64,000 nucleotides of DNA from Candidatus Baltobacteraceae bacterium (GTDB lineage Bacteria > Vulcanimicrobiota > Vulcanimicrobiia > Vulcanimicrobiales > Vulcanimicrobiaceae), in NCBI GenBank assembly GCA_036489885.1, contig DASXEW010000003.1:62001-126000 (forward strand), in the 5' to 3' direction. The notes beneath the pieces are model-generated. The model ran no database searches and was not told the DNA's origin. It saw only the letters and a list, made by a program, of their open reading frames with translations. Below are positions 51,513 through 60,493 of the stretch, piece after piece. How positions within the stretch are numbered: position 1 is the stretch's first letter; every line of letters begins with the position of its first letter. A program made the translations under genes and the position numbers.

Positions 51513-52481
51513 TTGAATTCGAATCGTTTGATGGCGGCATCGTTGGCCGCCGCGTTTAGCTTGTCGCTGGCTGCGTGCAACAGCACGAATAGCGGTGGCG
51601 CGATCGTGACCGTCAACGGTCAGGCGATCAGCCACGGCACCTTCGACAACAAGCTGGAGGGAAGCCAAGCCGGAAAAGGCGTGCTCAACCAGTTGATTCA
51701 GAGCGATCTGATCGATCAGTATGCGACGGAGAACCACATCGATCCGACCTCCGGACAAATCGACGACGAGCTCAATAAGCTCAAGACGCGCTATCCCAAC
51801 GGACAGTTCGACATGATCGTCAAGCAGCAGGGCATGACGAATGCCGACGTGCGCAACATCTTGCGCCAACAGCTCGTCCTGCAGCAAGCCGTTGCAAAAC
51901 GCATTCCGCCGATCACGAACACACAAGTTGCGGCGTTCTTCAAGCAAAATCACGCAGCTCTCGACAAGCCCGAACAGGTCCGCGCGCGTCACATTCTCGT
52001 TCCGGATCTCAAGACCGCGCAGCTGGTCGAAGCCAAGTTGAAATCCGGCGGCGATTTCGCTGCGCTTGCCAAGCAATATTCGGCCGACCCCGCCAGCAAA
52101 GACAAAGGCGGCGAGCTAGGCTTCTTCGGACACGGACAAATGGTGCAGCCGTTCGATGCGGCCGCGTTTAGCTTACCGGTCGGGAAGATCAGCGAACCGG
52201 TGAAGAGTCCGTTCGGCTATCACATCATTCAAGTGGAAGAAAAGAAGCCGGCCGTCAAAGCGACCCTGGCGGGCAGCGATGCGCAGATTCGTACGACGAT
52301 GATGCAGCAAGCCGAACAGCAACAGATTCAGCCGTTCTTGCAAGAGCTTCGTAGCAAAGCCACGATCACCGTGAGCGATCCGCGCTTCTCCGACCTTGCG
52401 AGCACGCCGCTTCCGCCTGCACCGAATACGGGCGCGCCGGCCCCCGCGTCGCCTGCAGTGTCTCCGGCCGCCACGAAGTAA
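51513..52481 (+). CDS. PrsA/SurA-type parvulin peptidyl-prolyl isomerase lipoprotein
   Basis: 322 residues; lipobox SLSLAAC (Cys about residue 22). N-terminal SurA-like helical region (VTVNGQAISHGTFDNKLEG through ILRQQLVLQQAVAKRI), one parvulin domain at about 150-245 (VRARHILV, GGELGFFGHGQMVQPFDAAA, SEPVKSPFGYHIIQVEEKK), and an Ala/Pro-rich tail. It would fold exported or outer-membrane proteins. The first in-frame codon is TTG at 51513, with a positively charged signal N-region; ATG at 51531 gives no charge before the hydrophobic stretch, so I keep 51513 with caution. Confidence 0.88.
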   Translation: MNSNRLMAASLAAAFSLSLAACNSTNSGGAIVTVNGQAISHGTFDNKLEGSQAGKGVLNQLIQSDLIDQYATENHIDPTSGQIDDELNKLKTRYPNGQFDMIVKQQGMTNADVRNILRQQLVLQQAVAKRIPPITNTQVAAFFKQNHAALDKPEQVRARHILVPDLKTAQLVEAKLKSGGDFAALAKQYSADPASKDKGGELGFFGHGQMVQPFDAAAFSLPVGKISEPVKSPFGYHIIQVEEKKPAVKATLAGSDAQIRTTMMQQAEQQQIQPFLQELRSKATITVSDPRFSDLASTPLPPAPNTGAPAPASPAVSPAATK

Positions 52482-52510
52482 ACCGCGTCGCGCCGGTTGA
52501 ACGAACCGGC

Positions 52511-53686
52511 GTGATCCGCATCGTTGGGCTCGGTCCGGGCGACCCGGATTTGCTCACGCTCGGAAGCCTTGAAGCGTTGCGCTCGATTGGGCGCGCAGCG
52601 ACGGTTCTGGCGCCACCCGAGCTGGTGCTCTTCCTCGAGAACGAAGGCGTCGAGCTGCTTAAGCTGGTCGAACGCCCCGGACTGTTCATGCGCGGCAGCC
52701 GCGAAGAGATCGATGCGTTCGTGATACGCGTCGATCCGGGACGCGACACCGGGCTTGGCGTGCTCGGGAATCCGCTCTCGGATTTCGCCGGACTTCCCGT
52801 GCTCTTGCGCGCGCTCGAAGCGCGCGGCATCGCCGCCGAAATCGTTCCTGGCGTTCCGAAAGCGACGCTGTCCGCCGCGATTACGATGCCGCTCGTGCCG
52901 TTGCCGCCGGGCTCGGAGCATCATTCGTGGGAAGATCTGGTCGAGATCATGGCGCGCTTGCGGCGCTCGTGCCCGTGGGACCGCGAACAAACGCATCGCT
53001 CGCTCGTGCCGTATCTGATCGAAGAGACCTACGAAGTCGCCGAAGCAATCGAAGACGATCGCAACGATGCGCTGTGCGAAGAACTGGGCGACTTGCTTTT
53101 GCAAATCGTGTTCCACTCGCAAGTGGCGACCGAGCGCGGAAAGTTTTCGATCGCCGACGTGATCGACGCACTCTCCAATAAGATGGTGCGCCGGCATCCG
53201 CACGTTTTCGGCGATCAAGCCGTCTCGGGCGTCGCGGAAGTCTGGAAGAACTGGGAGCAAATCAAGGCCGCCGAAGGCGCCGCGCTCGGACGCAACAGCC
53301 GGCTCGACGGAATTCCGAAAGCACTTGGTGCATTGCAACGCGCACAGAAAATGCAAGAAAAAGCCTCCCGCGTCGGTTTCGACTGGCCGGACGCACGCGC
53401 GGTGACTCACAAGTTGAGCGAGGAAATTGCGGAGCTGGCCGAAGCGCAAGCCAGCGGCGACAAAGACCACATTCGCGAAGAGATCGGCGACATTCTCTTC
53501 ACGCTCGTGAACGTTACGCGCCAGCTCGGCATCGACTCCGAAGGCGCGCTGCGCGAGGCCAACGAGAAATTCTACCGCCGCTTCGCGTTCATGGAGCAGC
53601 GCGCGTCCGCAGACGGCCGCAGTCTCGGCGATATGAGCATCGACGAACTCGAAGATCTATGGCAGCTCGCGAAAACAGCGGCGTAA
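52511..53686 (+). CDS. mazG: MazG-type NTP pyrophosphohydrolase with shortened TP-methylase-like N-terminus (YabN-like)
   Basis: 391 residues, GTG at 52511. N-terminal 140 residues begin with the tetrapyrrole-methylase motif [18 protein letters not shown] and end with [13 protein letters not shown], as in YabN fusions, but the usual domain is about 230 residues, so it is clearly shortened. Then come two MazG domains, the first with [20 protein letters not shown] and [15 protein letters not shown], the second with [13 protein letters not shown] and [16 protein letters not shown]; both keep the EExxE...ExxD metal pattern. Hydrolyses NTPs, including aberrant ones. Gene order mazG-(kal)-rqcP recalls yabN-yabO of Bacillus. 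Overlaps the next gene by 28 bases. Confidence 0.9.
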   Translation: MIRIVGLGPGDPDLLTLGSLEALRSIGRAATVLAPPELVLFLENEGVELLKLVERPGLFMRGSREEIDAFVIRVDPGRDTGLGVLGNPLSDFAGLPVLLRALEARGIAAEIVPGVPKATLSAAITMPLVPLPPGSEHHSWEDLVEIMARLRRSCPWDREQTHRSLVPYLIEETYEVAEAIEDDRNDALCEELGDLLLQIVFHSQVATERGKFSIADVIDALSNKMVRRHPHVFGDQAVSGVAEVWKNWEQIKAAEGAALGRNSRLDGIPKALGALQRAQKMQEKASRVGFDWPDARAVTHKLSEEIAELAEAQASGDKDHIREEIGDILFTLVNVTRQLGIDSEGALREANEKFYRRFAFMEQRASADGRSLGDMSIDELEDLWQLAKTAA

Positions 53687-54069
53687 CGCTGCGCGTGCGC
53701 ATGAGCGCGCACGATGCGCACTACGGGGGCAACCTCGTCGACGGCGCACGAATTCTTTCGCTGTTCGGTGACGTCGCAACGCAGCTGCTGATCGAGCACG
53801 ACGGCGATGAAGGACTCTTCGCCGCCTACGAGAGCGTCGAGTTTCTCGCGCCGGTCTACGCCGGCGATTACATCGAAGCGTACGGCGAGATCACGAAGAC
53901 CGGGAACACGTCGCGCACGATGAGCTTCGAGGCGCGCAAGATCATCGCTGCGCGTCCAGATCTTTCTCCCAGCGCCGCCGATGTCGTCGACGAACCCATC
54001 GTGGTCGTGCGGGCGCGCGGAACGTGCGTCGTTCCCAAGGCCAATCAGCGCAACGTTGCGCCTCGATAA
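53659..54069 (+). CDS. kal: 3-aminobutyryl-CoA ammonia-lyase-like hotdog protein
   Basis: 136 residues from ATG at 53659 (GTG at 53695 or ATG at 53701 are shorter alternatives that avoid the overlap). The block [19 protein letters not shown], then [55 protein letters not shown] is almost identical in pattern to Kal proteins of lysine fermenters, which eliminate ammonia from L-3-aminobutyryl-CoA. Hotdog fold and normal length. No other lysine-fermentation gene was recognised in the window. A related acyl-CoA hydratase or ammonia-lyase role is possible. It overlaps both neighbours. Confidence 0.82.
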   Translation: MAARENSGVTLRVRMSAHDAHYGGNLVDGARILSLFGDVATQLLIEHDGDEGLFAAYESVEFLAPVYAGDYIEAYGEITKTGNTSRTMSFEARKIIAARPDLSPSAADVVDEPIVVVRARGTCVVPKANQRNVAPR

Positions 54070-54331
54070 ATTTCTTAAAGTCGCGCGGCTCGCAAAACGC
54101 CGCACCGAGGCCAAAGAGGCGCTCGATGCCGGACGCATCTTCGATCGGCGCGGACGACCGCTCAAAGCGGGTTACGACGTCAAGGCCGGCGACGTGCTCG
54201 AAATTCACTACGCTCGCAAAATCCTCACCGTGCGCGTTGAGTCGGTTCCGTTGCGCGTGACGCCCGGCGTAAAGCCGGTCGAGCTGTACACGATTCTCGG
54301 CGAACGCAAAGACTCGGAACAGTGGCTCTAA
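54056..54331 (+). CDS. rqcP: S4-domain RNA-binding protein RqcP (YabO)
   Basis: 91 residues from TTG at 54056, overlapping the kal-like gene by 14 bases. The start [21 protein letters not shown] is the classical RqcP/Hsp15 S4 motif, followed by [25 protein letters not shown] and a YTILGE tail typical of YabO. In Bacillus this protein assists RqcH in adding alanine tails on stalled ribosomes. Its position two genes downstream of a YabN-like mazG matches the conserved yabN-yabO neighbourhood of Gram-positive bacteria. The 3' end overlaps whiA by 10 bases. Confidence 0.93.
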   Translation: MRLDKFLKVARLAKRRTEAKEALDAGRIFDRRGRPLKAGYDVKAGDVLEIHYARKILTVRVESVPLRVTPGVKPVELYTILGERKDSEQWL

Positions 54332-55182
54332 CCAATCGCGTTTCGTTTTCGGCGGACGTCAAGGACGCGCTGGCGCGCGACCTCCCCGCGAACGTAGCCG
54401 CGCGCGCGGCGCTGCGCGACGGTCTTGCACGGTACGGCGCACGCGAGGGCACCTTCCGCACGCAACGTCCGGCCGTTGCTCGTCTGGCGCGCGTGCTCTC
54501 CGGCGATTCCCCCTCGATTGCGAAACTCGCCGGTAAACGTCTCTATCGTACAGCGACATACGAACTTGCAATTCCGTTACCCGCATCGCGCATGCCCCGT
54601 TCGCAGCCCGAGCGCAGAATGGAGGCACGCGGTGCGTTTCTCGCATGCGGTTCGGTCGCAACACCGGCACACGGCTACCATCTGGAATTCGTCGTCGCAG
54701 GCGAGCATGATGCGACGCGCTTGACGTCGATTCTCACGCAGCTCGGCGTCCCTCCCAAACGCACGATTCGCAAGAGCCGCGCGCTGCTTTATTACAAGGA
54801 TCTCGATGCGATCGTCGCCGTGCTCGGCCAAATCGGCGCGTATAGCGCCGTACTGCAGCTCGAAGACGTGCGCGCGATAAAAGAAACGAAGAATCGCATT
54901 CGGCGCTTGGTCAATACCGAAGCTGCGAACCTCGATCGCTCGACCAGCGCCTCCGCGACACAGCGCGAAGCGATCGCGCTCGTCGCCGATCGCTACGGAC
55001 TGCGCAGGCTCACGCCGGCAATGCGCGAGATCGCGCAGTTGCGGATGCAGCACCCCGAAGAATCGCTCTCACAATTGGGCCGGCGTTGCCGCCCGGCGGT
55101 CCCCAAGGCAACCGTCAACGGCCGCCTCGCCGGCATCCTCCGCTTGGCGCGGCGTCTTCGCGAGGGCGGAGCAAGGGTATAG
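54322..55182 (+). CDS. whiA: WhiA-type DNA-binding protein
   Basis: 286 residues, GTG at 54322. SFSADVKDALARDLP at the N-terminus is the WhiA start, then the LAGLIDADG-derived fold (RRMEARGAFLACGSVATPAH, YHLEFVVAGE), KSRALLYYKDLDAIVAVLG, NRIRRLVNTEAANLDRS (hallmark linker), and a C-terminal helix-turn-helix. WhiA controls sporulation and division genes in Actinobacteria and affects division in Bacillus; in this organism the role is unknown. It is often next to yvcK/rapZ, which are not seen here. Directly before the glycolytic genes with a 38-base gap. Confidence 0.93.
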   Translation: MALTNRVSFSADVKDALARDLPANVAARAALRDGLARYGAREGTFRTQRPAVARLARVLSGDSPSIAKLAGKRLYRTATYELAIPLPASRMPRSQPERRMEARGAFLACGSVATPAHGYHLEFVVAGEHDATRLTSILTQLGVPPKRTIRKSRALLYYKDLDAIVAVLGQIGAYSAVLQLEDVRAIKETKNRIRRLVNTEAANLDRSTSASATQREAIALVADRYGLRRLTPAMREIAQLRMQHPEESLSQLGRRCRPAVPKATVNGRLAGILRLARRLREGGARV

Positions 55183-55209
55183 CGGAAGGCGAGCCCCGCA
55201 CTATCTGAC

Positions 55210-55215
55210 GAGGGA
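55210..55215 (+). promoter_or_regulatory. Ribosome binding site of gap
   Basis: GAGGGA with 5 bases to the ATG at 55221. One of the few clear Shine-Dalgarno sites in the window, where most starts rely on stop/start overlaps. Confidence 0.7.
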
Positions 55216-55220
55216 ATTGA

Positions 55221-56237
55221 ATGCGTATTGGGATCAACGGGTTCGGCCGGATCGGCCGTAATTTCACGAAGGCGCTTTTGGAACGGTATCCGCAGGTCGC
55301 GATCGCGGCCGTGAACGACCTGACCAGCGCCGCCGAACTCGCGCATCTCTTCAAGTACGACTCGAACTACGGCGTGTACGACGCCGCGGTCGGAGCCGAG
55401 GGCGATCAGCTCAAGGTCGGTTCGCAAAAAATCAAGGTCGTTGCCGAGCGCGATCCCGGCAAGATTCCGTGGAAAGATCTCGGCGTCGACGTCGTAATCG
55501 AATCGACCGGCTTGTTCACGAATGCCGAGAAAGCCGGCTTGCACATCAGCGGTGGCGGCGCAAAGAAAGTCATCATCTCGGCGCCTGCCAGCGGTGAAGA
55601 TATCACGCTCGTCCTCGGCGTGAACGACGACAAGTACGATCCCGAGAAGCACAAGATCATCTCGAACGCGTCGTGCACGACGAATTGTCTGGCCACCGCC
55701 GTCAAGCCGATCGTCGACACGCTCGGCTGGCAACGCGGCTTCATGACGACGATCCACTCGTACACGAACGATCAGCACATCCTCGATGCGCCGCACAAAG
55801 ATTGGCGCCGCGGGCGAAACGCCGCAACAAATATCGTTCCCACCTCGACCGGCGCCGCGAAAGCGCTGTACTTGACGATCCCCGAAGTCCAAGGAACGTT
55901 CGACGGCTTCGCGCTGCGCGTTCCGACGCCGACCGTTTCGATGATCTATCTCGTCGCGCAGACGAAAAAGCCGACGACGAAAGACGAGCTGAACGCACTG
56001 CTCAAACGAGCGACCGAAAGCGGCCGGCTGAGCGGCATCATGCAATACACCGACGAGCTGCTCGTCTCGAGCGACTTCAAGCGCTCGCAGTACAGCTCGA
56101 TCATCGACTCCGGGTTGACGAACGCCAACGGCGATCTCATTCAGATCGGCGCGTGGTACGACAACGAATGGGGCTACTCGTGCCGTCTCGCCGACGTCGC
56201 TAACATGGTGCTCAGCAAGATGCCGGCAAAGGTCTGA
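55221..56237 (+). CDS. gap: Glyceraldehyde-3-phosphate dehydrogenase
   Basis: 338 residues. NAD-binding MRIGINGFGRIGRNFTKALL, ASVND-type AAVNDLTSAAELAHLFKYD, the catalytic Cys in SNASCTTNCLATAVKP (Cys near residue 152), SYTNDQHILDAPHKDWRRGR, and WYDNEWGYSCRLADVANMVL at the C-terminus. Full length. First gene of a continuous glycolytic run gap-pgk-tpiA-gpmI that converts triose phosphates to 2-phosphoglycerate, with a clear ribosome binding site, so the operon promoter is probably in or before the 38-base whiA-gap spacer. Confidence 0.98.
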   Translation: MRIGINGFGRIGRNFTKALLERYPQVAIAAVNDLTSAAELAHLFKYDSNYGVYDAAVGAEGDQLKVGSQKIKVVAERDPGKIPWKDLGVDVVIESTGLFTNAEKAGLHISGGGAKKVIISAPASGEDITLVLGVNDDKYDPEKHKIISNASCTTNCLATAVKPIVDTLGWQRGFMTTIHSYTNDQHILDAPHKDWRRGRNAATNIVPTSTGAAKALYLTIPEVQGTFDGFALRVPTPTVSMIYLVAQTKKPTTKDELNALLKRATESGRLSGIMQYTDELLVSSDFKRSQYSSIIDSGLTNANGDLIQIGAWYDNEWGYSCRLADVANMVLSKMPAKV

Positions 56238-56244
56238 TCGACGT

Positions 56245-57444
56245 TTGCGGTTTCTGACCCTTAGCGACTTCGACTATCGCGGCCGCCGTGTGCTGGTGCG
56301 CGAGGACCTGAACGTCCCCATGAGCGATGGCAAGGTCGCAGACGACACTCGCTTAGTGGCCGCGCTTCCGACGCTGCGCAAGCTCCGTGAAGGGGGCGCG
56401 CGGACGATCATCTGTTCGCACCTGGGGCGGCCCGACGGCAAGCGCGATCCGAAATACTCGCTCGAGCCGGTCGGGAAGAGGCTCTCCGAGCTGCTCGAGG
56501 TTCCGATAACATTTGTGAACGATTGTATTGGGCCCGAAGCCAAAGCCGCGGCCGAGAAGCTGCGGGACGGCGAGTTCCTGCTGCTGGAAAACGTGCGCTT
56601 CCATCCTGAGGAAGAAAAAAACGATAAGCACTTCGCCGAGGAACTTGCCGGGCTCGCCGAGCGTTACGTCAACGACGCCTTCGGTACAGCACATCGCGCC
56701 CACGCCTCAACCGAAGGCGTCGCTCATTTTCTCCCTTGCGCGGCCGGTTTGCTGATGGAAGCCGAGCTTTCTGCGCTCTCGAAGCTGACCGAAGATCCGA
56801 AGAAGCCTTATGTCTGCGCGATCGGCGGCGCCAAAATTGCCGACAAGATCGGCGTCTTCACGAATCTGATCGGCAAAGTCAGCGGGTTCTGCGTCGGCGG
56901 CGGGATGGGCAACACGTTTCTCGCGGCATCGGGCGTTGACGTCGGCAAATCGCTGCGCGATCCCGATCTCGAGCCGGCTAAGAAAATTCTCACGCTGGCA
57001 CGCGAACGCGGCGTCGAATTTCATTTGCCGACCGATGCGATCGTGGCGGAAAATCTCGACGAAGGCACGCCGTCCGCAGAAGTGTTGCTCCTCGAGCCGC
57101 TCGGAAACCGGATGATCCTCGATATCGGTCCGGCGACGTCAGGCGTCTATGCGAACGTGATTCGCCAAGCACTCACGGTCGTCTTCAACGGCCCAATGGG
57201 CGTGTACGAGAAGCCCGCGTATCAGCAAGGCACGCGCGTCATCGGCCAAGCTCTCGTCGAAGCGACGAAAGACGGGGCGACCACCGTCGTCGGCGGCGGC
57301 GATGCTGCCGCGGCCGCGCACATGCTCGAATTCGACAAAGGCGTTACGCACGTGAGCACCGGCGGGGGCGCGACGCTCGAATTTCTGGAAGGCAAAACAT
57401 TGCCCGGAGTCGCCGCTCTCGAAGCATGCAGCGCCGCACGCTAA
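56245..57444 (+). CDS. pgk: Phosphoglycerate kinase
   Basis: 399 residues, TTG start at 56245, 7 bases after gap. Substrate loop RRVLVREDLNVPMSDGKVAD, RPDGKRDPKYSLEPVGKRLS, LLENVRFHPEEEKND, KPYVCAIGGAKIADKIGV, FCVGGGMGNTFLAASGVDVGK and VVGGGDAAAAAHMLEF (usually GGGDTVA; here D-A-A-A, a mild variant in the ATP loop). Complete two-domain protein of standard length. Overlaps tpiA by 19 bases. Confidence 0.97.
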   Translation: MRFLTLSDFDYRGRRVLVREDLNVPMSDGKVADDTRLVAALPTLRKLREGGARTIICSHLGRPDGKRDPKYSLEPVGKRLSELLEVPITFVNDCIGPEAKAAAEKLRDGEFLLLENVRFHPEEEKNDKHFAEELAGLAERYVNDAFGTAHRAHASTEGVAHFLPCAAGLLMEAELSALSKLTEDPKKPYVCAIGGAKIADKIGVFTNLIGKVSGFCVGGGMGNTFLAASGVDVGKSLRDPDLEPAKKILTLARERGVEFHLPTDAIVAENLDEGTPSAEVLLLEPLGNRMILDIGPATSGVYANVIRQALTVVFNGPMGVYEKPAYQQGTRVIGQALVEATKDGATTVVGGGDAAAAAHMLEFDKGVTHVSTGGGATLEFLEGKTLPGVAALEACSAAR

Positions 57445-58187
57445 TCGTCGGCAACTGGAAGATGCACAAGACGATCGCGCAAGCACGCGACCTCGTTCGT
57501 GCGTTGCTCGACGACACGTCGTGGCAACATCCGGACGTCGACGTCGCAATCGCGCCGCCATTCACGGCACTTGCCGCCGTCGCAGCCGAGCTTGCCGGCA
57601 GCGACCAACCGTTGCTTGGTGCGCAGACCATGCATTGGAGCGATCAAGGTGCCTACACCGGCGAGATTTCACCGGTGATGCTGCTCGAAGTCGGCTGCAC
57701 GTACGTCATCCTCGGTCACTCCGAACAGCGCGCCAACTGCGGTGAGACCGACGCGACCGTCAATCTAAAAGTAAGGTCGGCGCTTGCACACGGCATCACG
57801 CCGATCGTCGCCGTGGGGGAGTCGCTCGAAGAACACGAAGCCGGACATGCGAAAAAACGCGTGACGCAGCAGATTCTCGGCGCCTTCGACGGCGTCGACG
57901 CCAACGGACGTAAACGCTGCGTCCTCGCCTACGAGCCGATCTGGGCGATCGGCAGCGGACTTTCCGAAGATCCGAGCGCGGCGAACGAGGTGATGGCCGA
58001 GATCCGCGCGATCGACGCAGCCTTCAACGGCGTTCCGATTCTGTATGGCGGGAGCATGAAGCCGAACAACGTCGCGAGCCTCGTCGCACAACCGAATATC
58101 GACGGCGGCCTCGTGGGCGGCGCGAGCCTCGATGCGCAAATCTTCACCGAGCTGATCCGTAACGCACGTCCGGCGGTGGCTGCGTGA
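57426..58187 (+). CDS. tpiA: Triosephosphate isomerase
   Basis: 253 residues. TLIVGNWKMHKTIAQARDL at the start (Asn/Lys), GAQTMHWSDQGAYTGEISP, YVILGHSEQRANCGET (catalytic His), VLAYEPIWAIGSG (catalytic Glu) and ILYGGSMKPNNVA/GGLVGGASLDAQIF at the phosphate site. Complete and normal. ATG at 57426 overlaps pgk by 19 bases; GTGA overlap with gpmI, so the four glycolytic genes are translated in tight coupling. Confidence 0.98.
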   Translation: MQRRTLIVGNWKMHKTIAQARDLVRALLDDTSWQHPDVDVAIAPPFTALAAVAAELAGSDQPLLGAQTMHWSDQGAYTGEISPVMLLEVGCTYVILGHSEQRANCGETDATVNLKVRSALAHGITPIVAVGESLEEHEAGHAKKRVTQQILGAFDGVDANGRKRCVLAYEPIWAIGSGLSEDPSAANEVMAEIRAIDAAFNGVPILYGGSMKPNNVASLVAQPNIDGGLVGGASLDAQIFTELIRNARPAVAA

Positions 58188-59713
58188 GCGAAACGCGCCG
58201 GCCGCTCGTCCTTGCCGTACTCGATGGCTGGGGCGTGCGAACCGAGACACACGGTAACGCAATCGCCGCAGCGGAGCTACCGAATTGGCAGCGTTTCCTG
58301 GCGACGTATCCGCACACGCTGCTCGAAGCCAGCGGCGAAGACGTCGGACTCCCGCACGGCATCATGGGCAACAGCGAAGTCGGACACATCAACATCGGCA
58401 GCGGACGCGTCGTGCCGCAGGGCGTCGTCGTCATCGACAGCGCGATCGCCGAAGGCAGCTTTGCGAAGAATCCCGTGCTCCAGCAGGCGATCGCACACGT
58501 TCAAAAGACGAGCGGTACGCTGCATTTTCTCGGTTTGCTGAGCGACGGCTGCGTGCACAGCTCGATGTTGCACCTTGAAGCGCTGATCGATTCCGCCGCG
58601 AACGCAAAAGTGCCGTTCGAGATTCACGCGTTTCTGGACGGACGCGATACGCCGCCGCGCTCGGCGCTAAATTACATCGACCGCATCAGCAAGCGGCTGG
58701 AAGCCGTCGCGGCCCCGAACGCGATTGCAACCATCAGTGGGCGATTCTTCGCGATGGACCGTGACAAGCGCTGGGATCGCGTCGAGCGGGCGTACGATGC
58801 GCTGGCAAGCGGCAAGGCTGCGTTCAACGCGCCGACTGCGCGCGCAGCAATCGAAGCCGCGTACGCGCGAAACGAAAACGACGAATTCGTGCAGCCGACG
58901 CTGATCGGAGCCGTGCGTCCGATACGCGAAGGCGACTCGGCGATCTTCTTCAACTTCCGGCCGGACCGCGCGCGGGAGCTAACGCTGGCGTTCACGGATC
59001 ATTCGTTCTCGCACTTCAATACGGTGAAATACGGCGACCTCGTCTTCGCTACGATGACGAGATATGAGGAGAACTTTCCGAACCCCGTGCTTTTCGGACC
59101 GCGCCCGCAGTCGCAGACGTTCGGCGAAGTCATCGCCGAAGCCGGTCTCCGTCAGCTGCGCCTGGCCGAAACCGAGAAGTACGCGCACGTCACGTATTTC
59201 TTCAACGGCGGCCGCGAAGACGTTTTCGAAAACGAAGACCGCATTCTGATTCCATCGAACCGCAAGGTGGCGACCTACGATCTCGCGCCCGAGATGATGG
59301 CCGCCGAAATCACGACGGCCGCGATCGAAGACCTCGATCATAAACATCACGACGTGATTGTGATGAACTACGCCAACGCCGACATGGTCGGTCACACGGG
59401 CGTGTGGGATGCGACGATCTCCGCCGTTGAGACGCTCGACGTCTCGCTCGGACGGCTCGAACAGCGCGTCCTTGCACGCGACGGCATTTTGGTCATCACG
59501 TCCGACCACGGGAACGCCGAAGAAAAGATCGACGCCGACGGAAATCCGCTCACGGCGCACACGACAAGCCCCGTGCCGCTCGTGATCATCTCGCAAACAT
59601 CGGTCGGCACGCTCGCGAACGGCGGCAAGCTCGGCGACATCGCGCCGACGCTGCTTCCGCTGATGGGCTTGCGCGTACCGGGCGAGATGACCGGCAAAAA
59701 CCTGCTGGCGTGA
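58184..59713 (+). CDS. gpmI: Cofactor-independent phosphoglycerate mutase
   Basis: 509 residues, GTG start at 58184. Alkaline-phosphatase superfamily fold with metal sites LAVLDGWGVR and LVITSDHGNAEEKI, the phosphorylated Ser in MGNSEVGHINIGSGR, and the family segments FLDGRDTPPRSALNYI, RFFAMDRDKRWDRVE and NYANADMVGHTG. Full length. Mn-dependent interconversion of 3- and 2-phosphoglycerate. GTGA overlap with the following nucleoside phosphorylase gene. Confidence 0.97.
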   Translation: MSETRRPLVLAVLDGWGVRTETHGNAIAAAELPNWQRFLATYPHTLLEASGEDVGLPHGIMGNSEVGHINIGSGRVVPQGVVVIDSAIAEGSFAKNPVLQQAIAHVQKTSGTLHFLGLLSDGCVHSSMLHLEALIDSAANAKVPFEIHAFLDGRDTPPRSALNYIDRISKRLEAVAAPNAIATISGRFFAMDRDKRWDRVERAYDALASGKAAFNAPTARAAIEAAYARNENDEFVQPTLIGAVRPIREGDSAIFFNFRPDRARELTLAFTDHSFSHFNTVKYGDLVFATMTRYEENFPNPVLFGPRPQSQTFGEVIAEAGLRQLRLAETEKYAHVTYFFNGGREDVFENEDRILIPSNRKVATYDLAPEMMAAEITTAAIEDLDHKHHDVIVMNYANADMVGHTGVWDATISAVETLDVSLGRLEQRVLARDGILVITSDHGNAEEKIDADGNPLTAHTTSPVPLVIISQTSVGTLANGGKLGDIAPTLLPLMGLRVPGEMTGKNLLA

Positions 59714-60474
59714 ACGAGCTCGCAAAGCGCGCGGGCGGCGAAGTCGATCTCGCGATCGTTTTGGGAACCGGTTTGTCCGGACTCGTAGCGGAGCGAATTC
59801 ACCACCCGAAAAAGATTCCGTACGCGGAGCTTGGACTGCCGCGCGCAACGCTGCTCGGACACGCGGGCGAAGCGATCGCCGGTGAGTGGCACAAACGCCG
59901 CGTCGTCGCTTTTTCCGGACGCTTTCATCTCTATCAAGGCTTTGACGCGCGACAAGTTACGGCGCAGGTCGATCTCGCGAGCGGCGCCGGTGCTAAGACG
60001 ATCATCCTTACGAACGCATCCGGCGGTTTGAATTCGAACTTCAAGGCGACCGATCTCATGCTGATCACCGATCAGATCAATCTGACCGGAACGAGCCCGC
60101 TGATCGGTCCCGACGAGCCGAATCCGTTCATCGAAATGCTTGGCGCGTACGATTCCGAGCTGTGCGAGATTGCGCGGCGTCGCGCCGCTTCGCTGGGCAT
60201 CAGCTTGCGCGAAGGCGTCTACGCCGGTCTCGTCGGGCCCGCATTCGAGACGCAGGCTGAAGCGCGGTGGCTGCGCTCGATCGCCGATGTGGTCGGCATG
60301 TCGACTGTGCTCGAAACGATTCGCGCGCGCTACTTGAAGATGCGCGTCCTCGGTTTCAGCGTCATCACCAACATGGTCGGCTTACCGACCTCTCATGAAG
60401 AAGTCATCGCTGCCGGCAACACGCGCGCTGCGGACCTCGCCCGCCTCCTCGACGCCATCGTCGAATCGCTGTAG
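59710..60474 (+). CDS. punA: Purine nucleoside phosphorylase
   Basis: 254 residues, GTG at 59710 with 4-base overlap. PNP-family signs: DLAIVLGTGLSGLVAERI, LPRATLLGHAGEA, VVAFSGRFHLYQGFD, IILTNASGGLNSNFKATDL, LITDQINLTGTSPLIGP, GVYAGLVGPAFETQAE and VGMSTVLETIRAR (usually GMSTVPE; here L replaces P). Splits inosine or guanosine with phosphate to base and ribose-1-phosphate, which DeoB at 34454-35599 can isomerise. The glycolytic operon ends here; no clear terminator is seen, and the repeat-rich gap starts about 20 bases later. Confidence 0.93.
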   Translation: MNELAKRAGGEVDLAIVLGTGLSGLVAERIHHPKKIPYAELGLPRATLLGHAGEAIAGEWHKRRVVAFSGRFHLYQGFDARQVTAQVDLASGAGAKTIILTNASGGLNSNFKATDLMLITDQINLTGTSPLIGPDEPNPFIEMLGAYDSELCEIARRRAASLGISLREGVYAGLVGPAFETQAEARWLRSIADVVGMSTVLETIRARYLKMRVLGFSVITNMVGLPTSHEEVIAAGNTRAADLARLLDAIVESL

Positions 60475-60493
60475 TTGTAGCGCGAGCAGCGGG

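Noticed and set aside
52328-53470. 380-residue antisense open frame across foldase and mazG
   Set aside because: Arg/Asp-rich shadow without recognisable motifs; both sense genes are conserved.
54993-56045. 350-residue antisense open frame over whiA and gap
   Set aside because: Shadow of gap, no independent start signals or motifs.
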